Below, one piece after another: positions 17,675-25,619 of a DNA stretch of 64,000 bases. The stretch's first letter is position 1. Each line of letters starts with the position of its first letter. Origin of the DNA: a virus; the IMG/VR virus record IMGVR_UViG_3300042453_002018, positions 18,199 to 82,198 of that record. One strand, written 5' to 3'. The position numbers and the translations under genes were made by a program. The notes under the pieces were generated by a model, which had not been told where the DNA came from, ran no database searches, and saw only the letters and a program-made list of their open reading frames with translations.

Positions 17675-17800
17675 ATGTCATTCGAACTAAATCCAAAGAA
17701 ACCAAAACCACATCCAAAGCGACCGATATACAAAGAAAAAACTCCTGCTCCGTCAAAAGAGCAGGAGAAAAAAGACAATGACAAGAACAAACAAAAGTGA
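17675..17800 (+). CDS. Small Lys/Pro-rich protein
   Basis: 41 residues, highly charged (MSFELNPKKPKPHPKRP ... EKKDNDKNKQK). Immediately follows nrdA and overlaps the next start by GTGA. Contains a perfect inverted repeat at 17742-17767. No known domain; could be a real small gene or a spacer reading frame. Confidence 0.45.
   Translation: MSFELNPKKPKPHPKRPIYKEKTPAPSKEQEKKDNDKNKQK
17742..17767 (-). terminator. Minus-strand terminator-like hairpin
   Basis: Perfect 9-bp inverted repeat CTCCTGCTC / GAGCAGGAG with an 8-base loop, flanked by AAAAA on the left. Read on the minus strand, the stem is followed by a T-run, so it could stop antisense transcription into nrdA. On the + strand no T-run follows. 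Confidence 0.35.
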
Positions 17801-18435
17801 AAACCCTAGCACTATTTTTACATCAGCCGAAATGCTCTATTCAATCTGGTAACGGAATTATAAAAGCATTACACCCATTCTATAAATTTAAAATATTCAC
17901 TAAACATGAAGTTGAAGACGATTTCTTTGATGACGTTGACATGGTTGTATTTCCTGGAGGTGTTGGTGATGCTGATTCTTGGGATTCTCTTCTCAAGTTT
18001 CATAAATCCAGAATACAGAAGTTTGTTGCAAACGGTGGACGCTATCTGGGAATATGCATGGGTGCCTATTGGGCTGATCACACTTATTTTGGGCTATCTT
18101 CAGACTTCAGAGTCGATCAATACATTACAAGACCAAACACCGATACCAAAAGACCCCATGCAAAACAAATGAAAGTTACTTGGGATAATAAACCCGAAGA
18201 ACTTTTCTTTTATGATGGGTGTGCAATTTTTGGTGATGAAACAAAATATGATGTCATAGCACGATATCCTAATGGTGATGCAATGGCAGTTATACAGAAT
18301 AGAATCGGTTTGATCGGCTGTCATCCAGAAGCAGAGCAACATTGGTATGAAGATTATACATGGATGAGAAAACGATGGAACGGCAGCAAAAACTATTTGC
18401 TGCTTGATTTTGTAAACAGATTAATGGAGAAGTAA
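17797..18435 (+). CDS. Glutamine-amidotransferase-like protein (BPL_N type)
   Basis: 212 residues, GTG start at GTGA overlap. Class I amidotransferase-like triad: nucleophile elbow LGICMGAYW (Cys86), and CHPEAE near residue 176 with His and Glu. Pattern VVFPGGVGDADSW matches the biotin-protein-ligase N-terminal/GATase-like family. Lies inside the dNTP cluster between NrdA and NrdB, hinting at a role in nucleotide or DNA-base metabolism, but no partner synthetase is visible in the window. Confidence 0.65.
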   Translation: MKTLALFLHQPKCSIQSGNGIIKALHPFYKFKIFTKHEVEDDFFDDVDMVVFPGGVGDADSWDSLLKFHKSRIQKFVANGGRYLGICMGAYWADHTYFGLSSDFRVDQYITRPNTDTKRPHAKQMKVTWDNKPEELFFYDGCAIFGDETKYDVIARYPNGDAMAVIQNRIGLIGCHPEAEQHWYEDYTWMRKRWNGSKNYLLLDFVNRLMEK

Positions 18436-18436
18436 C

Positions 18437-18577
18437 ATGATAGGTGAAATTATTATGTGGGGTTTCTTTTCTGCATGGGGCTGGTTTGGTGCAACATACA
18501 TTAAAGAAAAAATATGGCCAGAAAAACCACCAATAGTACAAGAAGAAAAAAAGGAAACAAAGAATGAACAAAAATAA
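18437..18577 (+). CDS. Small membrane peptide
   Basis: 46 residues: hydrophobic, Trp-rich helix (IIMWGFFSAWGWFGATYI) followed by a Lys/Glu tail. Starts one base after the previous stop and overlaps the next gene. Unknown function. Confidence 0.5.
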   Translation: MIGEIIMWGFFSAWGWFGATYIKEKIWPEKPPIVQEEKKETKNEQK

Positions 18578-18728
18578 AGATTACAGCAATTTTGAAACAC
18601 AAAAAGAAATACTGTTAGACTACTTACAAGTAATGATTGCGATTGAAGATTGGCATGGCGTATCAGATGTGGCAAATGATTTGCGCGAATTAGAAGCAAA
18701 GCAAAATTCAAACTACAAAAGCAAATAA
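18564..18728 (+). CDS. Small acidic helical protein
   Basis: 54 residues (MNKNKDYSNFETQKEILLDY ...), helical, no cysteine, overlapping the previous gene by 14 bases. Not recognised. Confidence 0.5.
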   Translation: MNKNKDYSNFETQKEILLDYLQVMIAIEDWHGVSDVANDLRELEAKQNSNYKSK

Positions 18729-18737
18729 GGAGATATT

Positions 18738-18872
18738 ATGGCAAAGCAAACTGGTGTATCTAAACACAAAAAAGTACATAAACTGACTAAGCAAGGTGGA
18801 CATAATAAAACATCTAGCATGAGTAAAACTGAAAAACGCTCATTTAAAAAGTACAGAGGACAAGGAAAATGA
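18738..18872 (+). CDS. Small very basic protein
   Basis: 44 residues, rich in Lys/His/Arg (QTGVSKHKKVHKLTKQGG). AAGGAG site seven bases before the ATG and ATGA overlap with thioredoxin, so translation is well supported. May bind nucleic acid. Confidence 0.55.
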   Translation: MAKQTGVSKHKKVHKLTKQGGHNKTSSMSKTEKRSFKKYRGQGK

Positions 18873-19114
18873 AGAAGATAGTTCGATTTACAGCATCGTG
18901 GTGTGGTCCCTGTAAAATGCTGGCTAAAACACTAGAAGAAGTGGACTCAAAACTACCAATTGAAGTTGTGGATATCGATATACATCCAGAAGTTGCAGCA
19001 GAATTTGGCATTCGTGGTGTACCCACATTGGTGATTGTTGAAGATAATATACCATCAAAAAGATTAGTAGGAAATAAAACAAAACAAGAAATAGAGGCAT
19101 TCATCAATGATTAA
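18869..19114 (+). CDS. Thioredoxin-like protein
   Basis: 81 residues with active site SWCGPCKM (CGPC) at 10-16 and cis-Pro loop GVPTLVI. Shorter than bacterial thioredoxin (about 105), typical of phage glutaredoxin/thioredoxin hybrids. Between nrdA and nrdB, so it is the likely electron donor for the CxxC tail of NrdA. Confidence 0.9.
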   Translation: MKKIVRFTASWCGPCKMLAKTLEEVDSKLPIEVVDIDIHPEVAAEFGIRGVPTLVIVEDNIPSKRLVGNKTKQEIEAFIND

Positions 19115-20099
19115 AAAGCACGACACAAAACTAACAGACGAAAGAACAGCGTTCAAGCCTTTCGCATATCCATGGGCATATGAAAGTTGGCTCAAACATG
19201 AACAGAGTCATTGGCTTCATACTGAAGTACCTATGCTTGAAGATGTAAAAGATTGGAAGAATAAACTCACACAAGATGAGAAGAATTTTCTCACACACAT
19301 TTTTAGATTTTTCACACAGGGTGATATTGACGTAGCTGGTGGTTATGTAAAGAATTATCTGCCATATTTTCCACAACCAGAAGTTCGTATGATGTTGTTG
19401 GGCTTTGCGGCGCGTGAAGCATTACACATTGCAGCATATTCACATTTGATTGAAACACTTGGTATGCCAGATACCACATATACGGAGTTTTTAGAATATG
19501 AAGAGATGCGTTCAAAACATGATTATGTTCTTGGTATTAGCACACAAAATGGCGATAGGGCTTCTACTGCTGCTCACATTGCAGTATTCTCTGCTTTTAC
19601 CGAAGGAATGCAATTATTCAGTTCCTTTATCATGTTACTTAATTTTCCACGCACAGGCAAAATGAGAGGTATGGGACAAATCATTACGTGGTCAATCGTA
19701 GATGAAACACAACACGCAGAGTCTATGATTAAATTGTTCCGTACATATATCGAAGAGAACAAAGAAATTTGGAACGATGATCTGAAAAGTAAAATTTATA
19801 CCATTGCAGAGAAAATGGTTGAACTTGAGGATAAGTTTATTGATTTGGCTTTTAACATGGGTGAGATGACTGGTCTAACAGCGGCAGATGTGAAGCAATA
19901 CATTCGTTATATTGCAGATCGTAGACTGATTTCACTTGGACTCAAAGGTGTATTCAAAGTTAAAAAGAATCCACTACCATGGGTAGAAGAAATGATTAAT
20001 GCACCAACACACACCAACTTTTTTGAAAATCGCGCAACAGATTATTCAAAGGGTGCATTGACAGGTAATTGGGAAACTGTATGGGGTAAGGCAGCGTAA
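19107..20099 (+). CDS. nrdB: Ribonucleotide reductase class I, small subunit
   Basis: 330 residues. Di-iron ligands and radical Tyr visible: REALHIAAYSH (E, H, Y), AFTEGMQLF (E), DETQHAESM (E, H). Generates the tyrosyl radical used by NrdA. Overlaps thioredoxin by eight bases. Confidence 0.92.
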   Translation: MIKKHDTKLTDERTAFKPFAYPWAYESWLKHEQSHWLHTEVPMLEDVKDWKNKLTQDEKNFLTHIFRFFTQGDIDVAGGYVKNYLPYFPQPEVRMMLLGFAAREALHIAAYSHLIETLGMPDTTYTEFLEYEEMRSKHDYVLGISTQNGDRASTAAHIAVFSAFTEGMQLFSSFIMLLNFPRTGKMRGMGQIITWSIVDETQHAESMIKLFRTYIEENKEIWNDDLKSKIYTIAEKMVELEDKFIDLAFNMGEMTGLTAADVKQYIRYIADRRLISLGLKGVFKVKKNPLPWVEEMINAPTHTNFFENRATDYSKGALTGNWETVWGKAA

Positions 20100-20101
20100 T
20101 A

Positions 20102-20108
20102 CTAAATA
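20102..20108 (+). promoter_or_regulatory. Late promoter motif CTAAATA upstream of pstS
   Basis: CTAAATA just after nrdB and 106 bases before pstS. It is followed by a 12-bp hairpin (20112-20138), so the late transcript leader would begin with a stable structure. Confidence 0.4.
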
Positions 20109-20111
20109 TAA

Positions 20112-20138
20112 AGTCTGATTGTCTTCGGCGATTGGACT
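20112..20138 (+). terminator. Long hairpin between nrdB and pstS
   Basis: AGTCTGATTGTC / GGCGATTGGACT form a 12-bp stem (including G-U pairs) with a three-base loop, then ATTAAAAAAAATT. Without a T-run it is an imperfect intrinsic terminator; it may separate the nrd unit from pstS or protect the pstS mRNA 5' end. Confidence 0.45.
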
Positions 20139-20158
20139 ATTAAAAAAAATTCCAAATT

Positions 20159-20176
20159 GTGACGGTTCCGTTACAG
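20159..20176 (+). promoter_or_regulatory. PHO-box-like element upstream of pstS
   Basis: GTGACGG-TTCC-GTTACAG. On the complementary strand this reads CTGTAAC-GGAA-CCGTCAC, two 7-mers spaced by 4, the geometry of a PhoB site (CTGTCAT-N4-CTGTCAC type). It is also a near-perfect dyad, so it could instead be an operator or hairpin. Orientation is opposite to pstS. Confidence 0.35.
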
Positions 20177-20213
20177 CAGAATAATTTTAGTAGTCTAACT
20201 CAAAGGAGATAAT

Positions 20214-21236
20214 ATGAAGAAGTTTTTAGTATCATTGTTACTTTTCACAGGAGTCGCATCCGCAGCAGAATTAACTGGCGCTGGTGCGACTTTTCCATTT
20301 CCAATCTATGCTAAATGGGCTGAAGCATACAAGGCAGCAACAGGCATAGGTCTGAATTATCAATCAATTGGTTCCGGTGGCGGCATCAAACAAATCAAAG
20401 CAAAGACAGTTGATTTTGGTGCAAGTGATATGCCATTGAAGCCTGAAGAATTAGACAAAGAAGGTCTAATTCAATTTCCAGCAGTAATTGGCGGTGTAGT
20501 GCCAGTATTCAATCTTGATGGTATATCAGCAGGTCAATTAAAATTAACACCAGAAGTTATTGCAAACATTCATCTTGGTAAAATCACAAAATGGAATGAT
20601 AAATCAATCGTTGATTTGAATCCTGGTGTCAATCTACCATCATTAGCAATCACAGTTGTTCATCGTGCAGACGGTTCAGGTACTACATTTATTTGGACAA
20701 ACTTTTTAGGTAAAGCAAATGCAGAGTTTGCGAAAACTGTTGGTGAAGGCACAGCAGTAAAATGGCCAGTTGGTGTAGGTGGTAAGGGTAATGAAGGTGT
20801 TGCTGTTCAAGTGCAACGTATCAAAGGTGCATTTGGTTATGTTGAATATGCATACGCAAAAAGAAACAAAATTGCACACGCACAATTAAAGAATCGTGAT
20901 GGTGTTTTTGTACAACCAAGCGATGATTCATTCAAAGCCGCAGCAGCAAATGCAGATTGGAATAACGCACCAGGAATGTATTTGTTACTCACATGGCAAA
21001 CAGGTAAAGAAGCGTGGCCAGCAACAGGCGCAAGTTTTATTCTCATGCATAAACAACAAGCAGATAGTTTAACAGGTCGTGCAGTTTTGAAATTCTTTGA
21101 TTGGAGTTGGAAGAATGGCGCCAAGATGAGTGAAGAACTAGAATACGTTCATTTACCACAATCAGTCATCAAATTAAACCAAGACAATTGGAAAAAAGAC
21201 TTAAAAGGTCCTGACAACAACCCAATTTGGAAATAA
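20214..21236 (+). CDS. pstS: Phosphate ABC transporter substrate-binding protein
   Basis: 340 residues with signal peptide (cut near ASA-AEL). PstS phosphate-binding motifs: TGAGATFPFPIY, SIGSGGGIKQI, DFGASDMPL, HRADGSGTTFIW. Binds phosphate in the periplasm and hands it to the host PstCAB permease. No permease genes follow, as expected for a phage auxiliary gene. AAGGAG start site; a PHO-box-like element lies 38 bases upstream. Pairs with the porin that follows. Confidence 0.93.
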   Translation: MKKFLVSLLLFTGVASAAELTGAGATFPFPIYAKWAEAYKAATGIGLNYQSIGSGGGIKQIKAKTVDFGASDMPLKPEELDKEGLIQFPAVIGGVVPVFNLDGISAGQLKLTPEVIANIHLGKITKWNDKSIVDLNPGVNLPSLAITVVHRADGSGTTFIWTNFLGKANAEFAKTVGEGTAVKWPVGVGGKGNEGVAVQVQRIKGAFGYVEYAYAKRNKIAHAQLKNRDGVFVQPSDDSFKAAAANADWNNAPGMYLLLTWQTGKEAWPATGASFILMHKQQADSLTGRAVLKFFDWSWKNGAKMSEELEYVHLPQSVIKLNQDNWKKDLKGPDNNPIWK

Positions 21237-21245
21237 GGATAAATT

Positions 21246-22652
21246 ATGAAACTATTTAAAAAATTATCTATCGTAGTTGCACTTGCAGCAGTAATTCCTG
21301 CATATGCTGATGAGTATAAAGATACATTGAATATTCTAAGAGAGAAGAATATAATCACTCAAAAAGAATATGAATCAAAACTCAATGCATATGAAGAAAA
21401 AGAAGAAAACAAAAAGTTTGCAGAACAAAGAATCGATAAAGATGTTAGTGATTCGGTCAAATATAGACAAGCAAGAGCAAACGACGGTTCAGTCACAGAA
21501 AATGGACTTGGACTCAAATCAAAAGATGGTAACAATACGGCGCAGTTTACAGGTCGAATTCACATGGACTATCGACACTACACACCAGATTACGGTGTCG
21601 GTCAAACCACGGATTCGTATCAGAACTTAGCAGAAGTTCGTCGTGCAAGATTTGGTGTTCGTGGCCAGTTTGCAAAAGACTTCAAATATCAATTACTAGC
21701 AAACTTTGGTGCAAGTGATGGCTTTAGTTCTACATCATCAACAGCAGATGAGATGTGGGTAAACTATGCAGCAAATCCAGAAATGCAATTTCAATTTGGT
21801 TTATTCAAGATGCCATTTAGTCTTGAACAAATGACAAGTTCAAACAATCTAGATTTTATGGAACGTAGTTTGATTGGTCAGAATGATACTGAATTTATTC
21901 CTGCAAAAGAAACTGGTTTCATGTTACATGGTGTGCCAAAAGCTGGTCTTACATATGCTATAGCAGCAAGTAGAGGCAAATCCAATAAGAGCGCAGAGTT
22001 CGATGGACTTGATTATATTGGTCGTGTAACAACTAATATTGCTGAACTAACAGGCAGCAAAGCATATACTGCACACTTGGGTGCAGCATACAGCACAGGT
22101 GAAATTAAGAGTGGTGTTGCACCAGCCAGTGGTAGAACAGAATCTCGTATGCAGTCTGGTTGGTTTACCGGTCCTGCATTGGGTGGTGCTACTACAAGAA
22201 CACGACAGGGACTTGAAGCAGCATTTGCATATAACGGTTTAAAAGTTCAAGGCGAACAGTTCAATTTTAAATATGATGCTGCAACAGGTAGTGACCAAGA
22301 AATCAAAGGGTACTATGTACAAGCAGTTTATAATTTAACTGGTGAATCACATGCATACAAAGATGGTGCGTTTGGTTGGATTAAACCAAATAATCCAATC
22401 GACAAAGGTGGTCGTGGTGCATGGCAAGTTGGTGTGCGTATGAGTGAGTTTGATGCAAGTGATGTATCCGTTGCAACAGGCAAATCAAATCGTGCTACTG
22501 CTATGACATATGGCATCACCTGGTTCTGTACCGACAATCTACGTTTCATGTTAAACTATGTTGATACTAAGTTTGATGCGTTAGTTGGTTCTTCAGGTAG
22601 TCGTGTAACAGGTGATAAAGCAATTATGTTTAGAAGTCAATTAAGCTTCTAA
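21246..22652 (+). CDS. Phosphate-selective porin, OprO/OprP type
   Basis: 468 residues. Signal peptide (cut near AYA-DEY), a coiled-coil-like N-terminal segment (about 25-65), then a 16-strand barrel-like sequence ending in Phe (RSQLSF), the outer-membrane insertion signal. Patterns GRIHMDYRHY, RRARFGVRGQFAKDFKYQL, FGLFKMPFSLEQMTSS and DFMERSL match the porin_O_P family, which passes phosphate and polyphosphate. Only nine bases after pstS, so outer-membrane entry and periplasmic capture are co-expressed. Confidence 0.88.
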   Translation: MKLFKKLSIVVALAAVIPAYADEYKDTLNILREKNIITQKEYESKLNAYEEKEENKKFAEQRIDKDVSDSVKYRQARANDGSVTENGLGLKSKDGNNTAQFTGRIHMDYRHYTPDYGVGQTTDSYQNLAEVRRARFGVRGQFAKDFKYQLLANFGASDGFSSTSSTADEMWVNYAANPEMQFQFGLFKMPFSLEQMTSSNNLDFMERSLIGQNDTEFIPAKETGFMLHGVPKAGLTYAIAASRGKSNKSAEFDGLDYIGRVTTNIAELTGSKAYTAHLGAAYSTGEIKSGVAPASGRTESRMQSGWFTGPALGGATTRTRQGLEAAFAYNGLKVQGEQFNFKYDAATGSDQEIKGYYVQAVYNLTGESHAYKDGAFGWIKPNNPIDKGGRGAWQVGVRMSEFDASDVSVATGKSNRATAMTYGITWFCTDNLRFMLNYVDTKFDALVGSSGSRVTGDKAIMFRSQLSF

Positions 22653-22661
22653 ATTTTCACT

Positions 22662-22668
22662 CTAAATA
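22662..22668 (+). promoter_or_regulatory. Late promoter motif CTAAATA
   Basis: CTAAATA between the porin gene and the exported protein at 22688, 19 bases before its ATG, with AAGGAGG between. Confidence 0.45.
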
Positions 22669-22687
22669 GGTATTTCAAGGAGGTATT

Positions 22688-23140
22688 ATGAAATACCTAT
22701 TTTCCTTTATAATTGCCGCATTTTTGACTATTTCTGCATTTGCGGCAAATCAATTTGAACTCAGATTTGAAGGTAACAAAGTCATTCATCAAGATTCCGA
22801 CTGGGAATTTCTAATGCATGAACATGGCTACAATTTCTCAATGAGTAAAAAAATTGATATGCTAGATAAAGATAGTTTTATCGTGCATTCATTTATTGAG
22901 TTTGATTATCCTTATACATATAGTATGTTTAATGAGCCTACGCATAAAATATATACAATGGGTGTTATAAGTTGCTCAAGAAAAGCGATTATGTTATTAC
23001 GACAGATTTATGTCAAAACGGATAGTGAGATACAAATAATTCAACCAATTCAACCAAACGAGTACGTTTCTGAACTTGAGATGCCAGACACCGCAAGACA
23101 TCAAATGTACCTTAGAGTATGCTCAGGAGAAATAGTATGA
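22688..23140 (+). CDS. Exported protein, surface-adhesin-E-like
   Basis: 150 residues with a signal peptide (MKYLFSFIIAAFLTISAFA). Mature part has two Cys (ISCSRKA and RVCSGE) and alternating beta-strand pattern similar to surface-adhesin protein E domains; similarity is by eye only. AAGGAGG start site. ATGA overlap with the exported nuclease suggests they act together at the envelope. Confidence 0.5.
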   Translation: MKYLFSFIIAAFLTISAFAANQFELRFEGNKVIHQDSDWEFLMHEHGYNFSMSKKIDMLDKDSFIVHSFIEFDYPYTYSMFNEPTHKIYTMGVISCSRKAIMLLRQIYVKTDSEIQIIQPIQPNEYVSELEMPDTARHQMYLRVCSGEIV

Positions 23141-23580
23141 AAAAACTTTATGCAGCAGTAGGATTTTTATTCCTATGTTTATTTTTACCGACACAAGCAA
23201 AAACACCAGAAGGTGTGATGTATGATGCACAAATTGTCCGTGTCAATGATGGTGACACAGTAGTGATTGCAGCACCATTTTTACCAAAGCCATTAAAGCC
23301 AGAACTGGCAGTTCGTATTTATGGAGTAGACACACCAGAGAAAGGTTTTCGTGCAAAATGTCCACAGGAAGATGAACGGGGTAAGTTGGCTACAAAATTT
23401 ACAACCAATGCAGTCGCAAAATCCTCTAAGCGCCAAGTTGTACTTTACGACTGGGATAAATTTGGTGGTCGTGTATTGGGTGATATCGTTTTAGATGGAC
23501 AAAGTCTTCGTGCTATGCTCATTCAAAATGGTTTTGCGCGTGAATACTTTGGTGAAGCTAAACAATCATGGTGTAATTAA
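23137..23580 (+). CDS. Exported staphylococcal-nuclease-like nuclease
   Basis: 147 residues; start taken at the ATGA overlap so that the signal peptide MKKLYAAVGFLFLCLFLP begins the protein. SNase core: RVNDGDTVVI (Ca-binding Asp), AVRIYGVDTPEKG (catalytic Arg and Glu), GGRVLGDI (second Arg), LIQNGFAREY. A Ca-dependent nuclease sent to the periplasm or outside. It could degrade incoming DNA of competing phages or scavenge nucleotides and phosphate; the phosphate genes just upstream fit the latter. Confidence 0.82.
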   Translation: MKKLYAAVGFLFLCLFLPTQAKTPEGVMYDAQIVRVNDGDTVVIAAPFLPKPLKPELAVRIYGVDTPEKGFRAKCPQEDERGKLATKFTTNAVAKSSKRQVVLYDWDKFGGRVLGDIVLDGQSLRAMLIQNGFAREYFGEAKQSWCN

Positions 23581-23582
23581 TC

Positions 23583-23741
23583 ATGAGGATACAACACGAA
23601 TGTACCGCGTGTGGATCGGAGTTTACGATTTCTTATAACGAAATGCAAACCGAAACAGATCCAACCCATTGTCCTTTTTGTGGTGAATATTTGATACTTG
23701 ATGATGAGAGTTTTGATGATGAAGACGACGAGCCTTTATGA
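23583..23741 (+). CDS. Small zinc-ribbon protein
   Basis: 52 residues with CTACG and CPFCG knuckles 20 residues apart and a strongly acidic tail (DDESFDDEDDE). ATGA overlap with the next gene. Confidence 0.6.
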   Translation: MRIQHECTACGSEFTISYNEMQTETDPTHCPFCGEYLILDDESFDDEDDEPL

Positions 23742-24157
23742 CATGGTACTACGATAGTGCTCCATATCAATATGATGAGGTGCCTTTTGGCTTTGTGTAT
23801 CTGATAGAAAATCTTCTCACAGGAAAAAAATATATTGGACGCAAATACTTTACATGTGCTGGCTACAAGCAAGTCAACGGCAAGAAAAAAAAGATACGAA
23901 AACCTTCAGACTGGCAAACATATTGGGGTTCCAATGAGACACTCAAAAGAGAAATCGCAGAATCTGGAGAAAGTAACTACAGGCGAATAATTCTTCATTT
24001 ATGTAAAAGTAAGTCTGAGTGTGCATATTGGGAAACGTATGAGATACTATCACGACATGCACTATTAAGTGAGAATTATTACAACGACTGGGTTACGGCA
24101 AAAATACGCAAAGACCATCTTAAATCTATTGTGCAGAGCAGCAAAAATACTATATAA
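23738..24157 (+). CDS. GIY-YIG-type putative endonuclease
   Basis: 139 residues. GFVYLIENLLTGKKYIGRKYF is a GIY-YIG motif; then WQTYWGSNETLKREI and RRIILHLCKSKSECAYWE, as in T4-like Seg-type small nucleases, including a C-terminal catalytic Glu candidate (ETYEI). Probably a homing-type or DNA-processing nuclease. Confidence 0.75.
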   Translation: MTWYYDSAPYQYDEVPFGFVYLIENLLTGKKYIGRKYFTCAGYKQVNGKKKKIRKPSDWQTYWGSNETLKREIAESGESNYRRIILHLCKSKSECAYWETYEILSRHALLSENYYNDWVTAKIRKDHLKSIVQSSKNTI

Positions 24158-24158
24158 T
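24129..24158 (+). promoter_or_regulatory. Weak sigma70-type promoter
   Basis: TTGTGC, 18-base spacer, TATAAT (24153-24158), overlapping the end of the GIY-YIG gene. Downstream leader holds an imperfect AACGG / CCGTT hairpin (24164-24184) before the AGGAG of the gene at 24206. Confidence 0.45.
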
Positions 24159-24205
24159 AGTAGAACGGTGCCTAATGGGCCGTTTAACTTTTACAGGAGA
24201 AAATT

Positions 24206-24457
24206 ATGCTTTGGAATACACAACCTCAATTTCCTACATTTTACACATGGAATGACATTCAACGTAAAGCTGAAGAGATGACGATTAAGACTATTGACTT
24301 TAATAAAGTTGTGGTCGATCACACTATTGCCTATTTTGACAGCGTTACAGATAATCATTTTACTACATATACAAAGAAAGTAGTAAACTTGAATAAGAAT
24401 GTAGCAGAGGATGCAAAAAAAATCATTAAGTCTGAAATCAAGGAAGCTAAAGCTTGA
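24206..24457 (+). CDS. Small helical protein (phasin-like at best)
   Basis: 83 residues, helical, starting MLWNTQPQFPTFYTWNDIQR, with a Lys-rich C-terminus. Length and helix pattern faintly resemble phasins, but I do not claim that function. Strong AGGAG start site under a possible promoter at 24129. Confidence 0.5.
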   Translation: MLWNTQPQFPTFYTWNDIQRKAEEMTIKTIDFNKVVVDHTIAYFDSVTDNHFTTYTKKVVNLNKNVAEDAKKIIKSEIKEAKA

Positions 24458-24671
24458 TATAGAGGGCAAGACAAAATTTTTTGATTCGGTAACTAGAGGT
24501 GGGTGGTGGATTAAGTTCTCCACCTACCGTGATCATTATATCTTACTAATGATTATATCAAAATATACAGGTCAAACAATTATTCGATATTACGCAGAAG
24601 AACAAGACGCAGTAGCCTTTATAAATTTTATTACTACATGTAACGCACAAAATACATTTCATTCAGTATAG
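24411..24671 (+). CDS. Hypothetical protein, start uncertain
   Basis: 86 residues if the ATG at 24411 is used, which overlaps the previous gene by 47 bases. Body (GGWWIKFSTYRDHYILLMII ... YYAEEQDAVAFINF) looks like a compact alpha/beta domain. The overlap is longer than elsewhere in this genome, so the true start may be a non-standard codon further in. Confidence 0.4.
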   Translation: MQKKSLSLKSRKLKLDIEGKTKFFDSVTRGGWWIKFSTYRDHYILLMIISKYTGQTIIRYYAEEQDAVAFINFITTCNAQNTFHSV

Positions 24672-24679
24672 GAGTTGTT

Positions 24680-25300
24680 ATGAACATTTATGAGTCTTTG
24701 AAGAATACCCGCACTATGATTGATTCTTTACTGATAGACGCACCTCTTGAGTTCAATTCTATTCCCATTCCCAATCCAATAGAGCAAGTCAAACTTGCAG
24801 CCGATGCTTGTGTGAAAGCATTGAATGCAGGTAACAAGATATTCTTTATGGGTAATGGTGGTTCAGCAGCCGAAGCACAGCACCTTGCTGGTGAACTTGT
24901 TTCATTTTTTATGCAGAAAAGTAAACCGTATGCAGCAATCGCATTAAACACGGACACTTCGGTTATGACGGCAATTGCAAATGATTTGGGTTATCAGCAT
25001 GTATTTTCACGCCAAATCGAGGCGTTAGGAAAACCAGGTGATATAGCAATTTATTTGTCCACATCAGGTCTCTCTAAAAATATTTTAGAAGCGATGGGAG
25101 TTGCAAAAAACATGGGCATAATTAATATTGCGTTTACGGGTATGAAGACTAGATACATGAATAATTATTCAGATTATTACATTGCAATACCATCCACATC
25201 AACGCCTTTAATACAAGAAGGTCATTTGATTTTGGGGCATATATTATGTGAAATGATTGAGGAAAGTATAGAATCCAAAACACTTCACGACAATTTCTAA
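24680..25300 (+). CDS. gmhA: Sedoheptulose-7-phosphate isomerase (SIS domain)
   Basis: 206 residues. SIS domain with phosphosugar site GNGGSAAEAQHLAGEL, then NTDTSVMTAIANDLGY, YLSTSGLSKN and the C-terminal helix EGHLILGHILCEMIEE with metal-site His/Glu. GmhA makes D-glycero-D-manno-heptose-7-phosphate, first step of the LPS heptose pathway. An HldE-like adenylyltransferase is encoded at 52493, so the phage may alter LPS or glycosylate its own structures. Confidence 0.88.
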   Translation: MNIYESLKNTRTMIDSLLIDAPLEFNSIPIPNPIEQVKLAADACVKALNAGNKIFFMGNGGSAAEAQHLAGELVSFFMQKSKPYAAIALNTDTSVMTAIANDLGYQHVFSRQIEALGKPGDIAIYLSTSGLSKNILEAMGVAKNMGIINIAFTGMKTRYMNNYSDYYIAIPSTSTPLIQEGHLILGHILCEMIEESIESKTLHDNF

Positions 25301-25303
25301 TGC

Positions 25304-25618
25304 ATGCCTACACAGAAAACTTGTCCTAGATGTGGTGTAACACACAATAAACGTGGACCATATTGTTCCCGCTCATGTGGTAATGTGCGTGAGCATACTG
25401 AAGAAGACAAGGCAATTAGATCCGTTAAACTAACCGAGTATCATTTAACACCAGAAGGTGCAGCAACACGCGAAAAATCATCCCGAATGATATCAGCAAA
25501 AAATAGCGGGAAAGATTGGGAAGAAGTGGGAGTTGAAGACTTTGCAGTAAACATTCCAGATGTTACAGATTATGTGGCTGAGTATGATGAAACATGGAAC
25601 AGAGCAGAGAGGTGGTAA
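25304..25618 (+). CDS. Zinc-finger protein
   Basis: 104 residues. CPRCGVTHNKRGPYCSRSCG is a treble-clef-like knuckle resembling HNH-associated zinc fingers; the C-terminal part is acidic (DVTDYVAEYDETWNRAERW). Conserved-looking small phage protein, function unknown. Confidence 0.6.
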   Translation: MPTQKTCPRCGVTHNKRGPYCSRSCGNVREHTEEDKAIRSVKLTEYHLTPEGAATREKSSRMISAKNSGKDWEEVGVEDFAVNIPDVTDYVAEYDETWNRAERW

Positions 25619-25619
25619 A

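Noticed and set aside
24206-24457. Phasin assignment
   Set aside because: Only length and helix content agree; no diagnostic motif.
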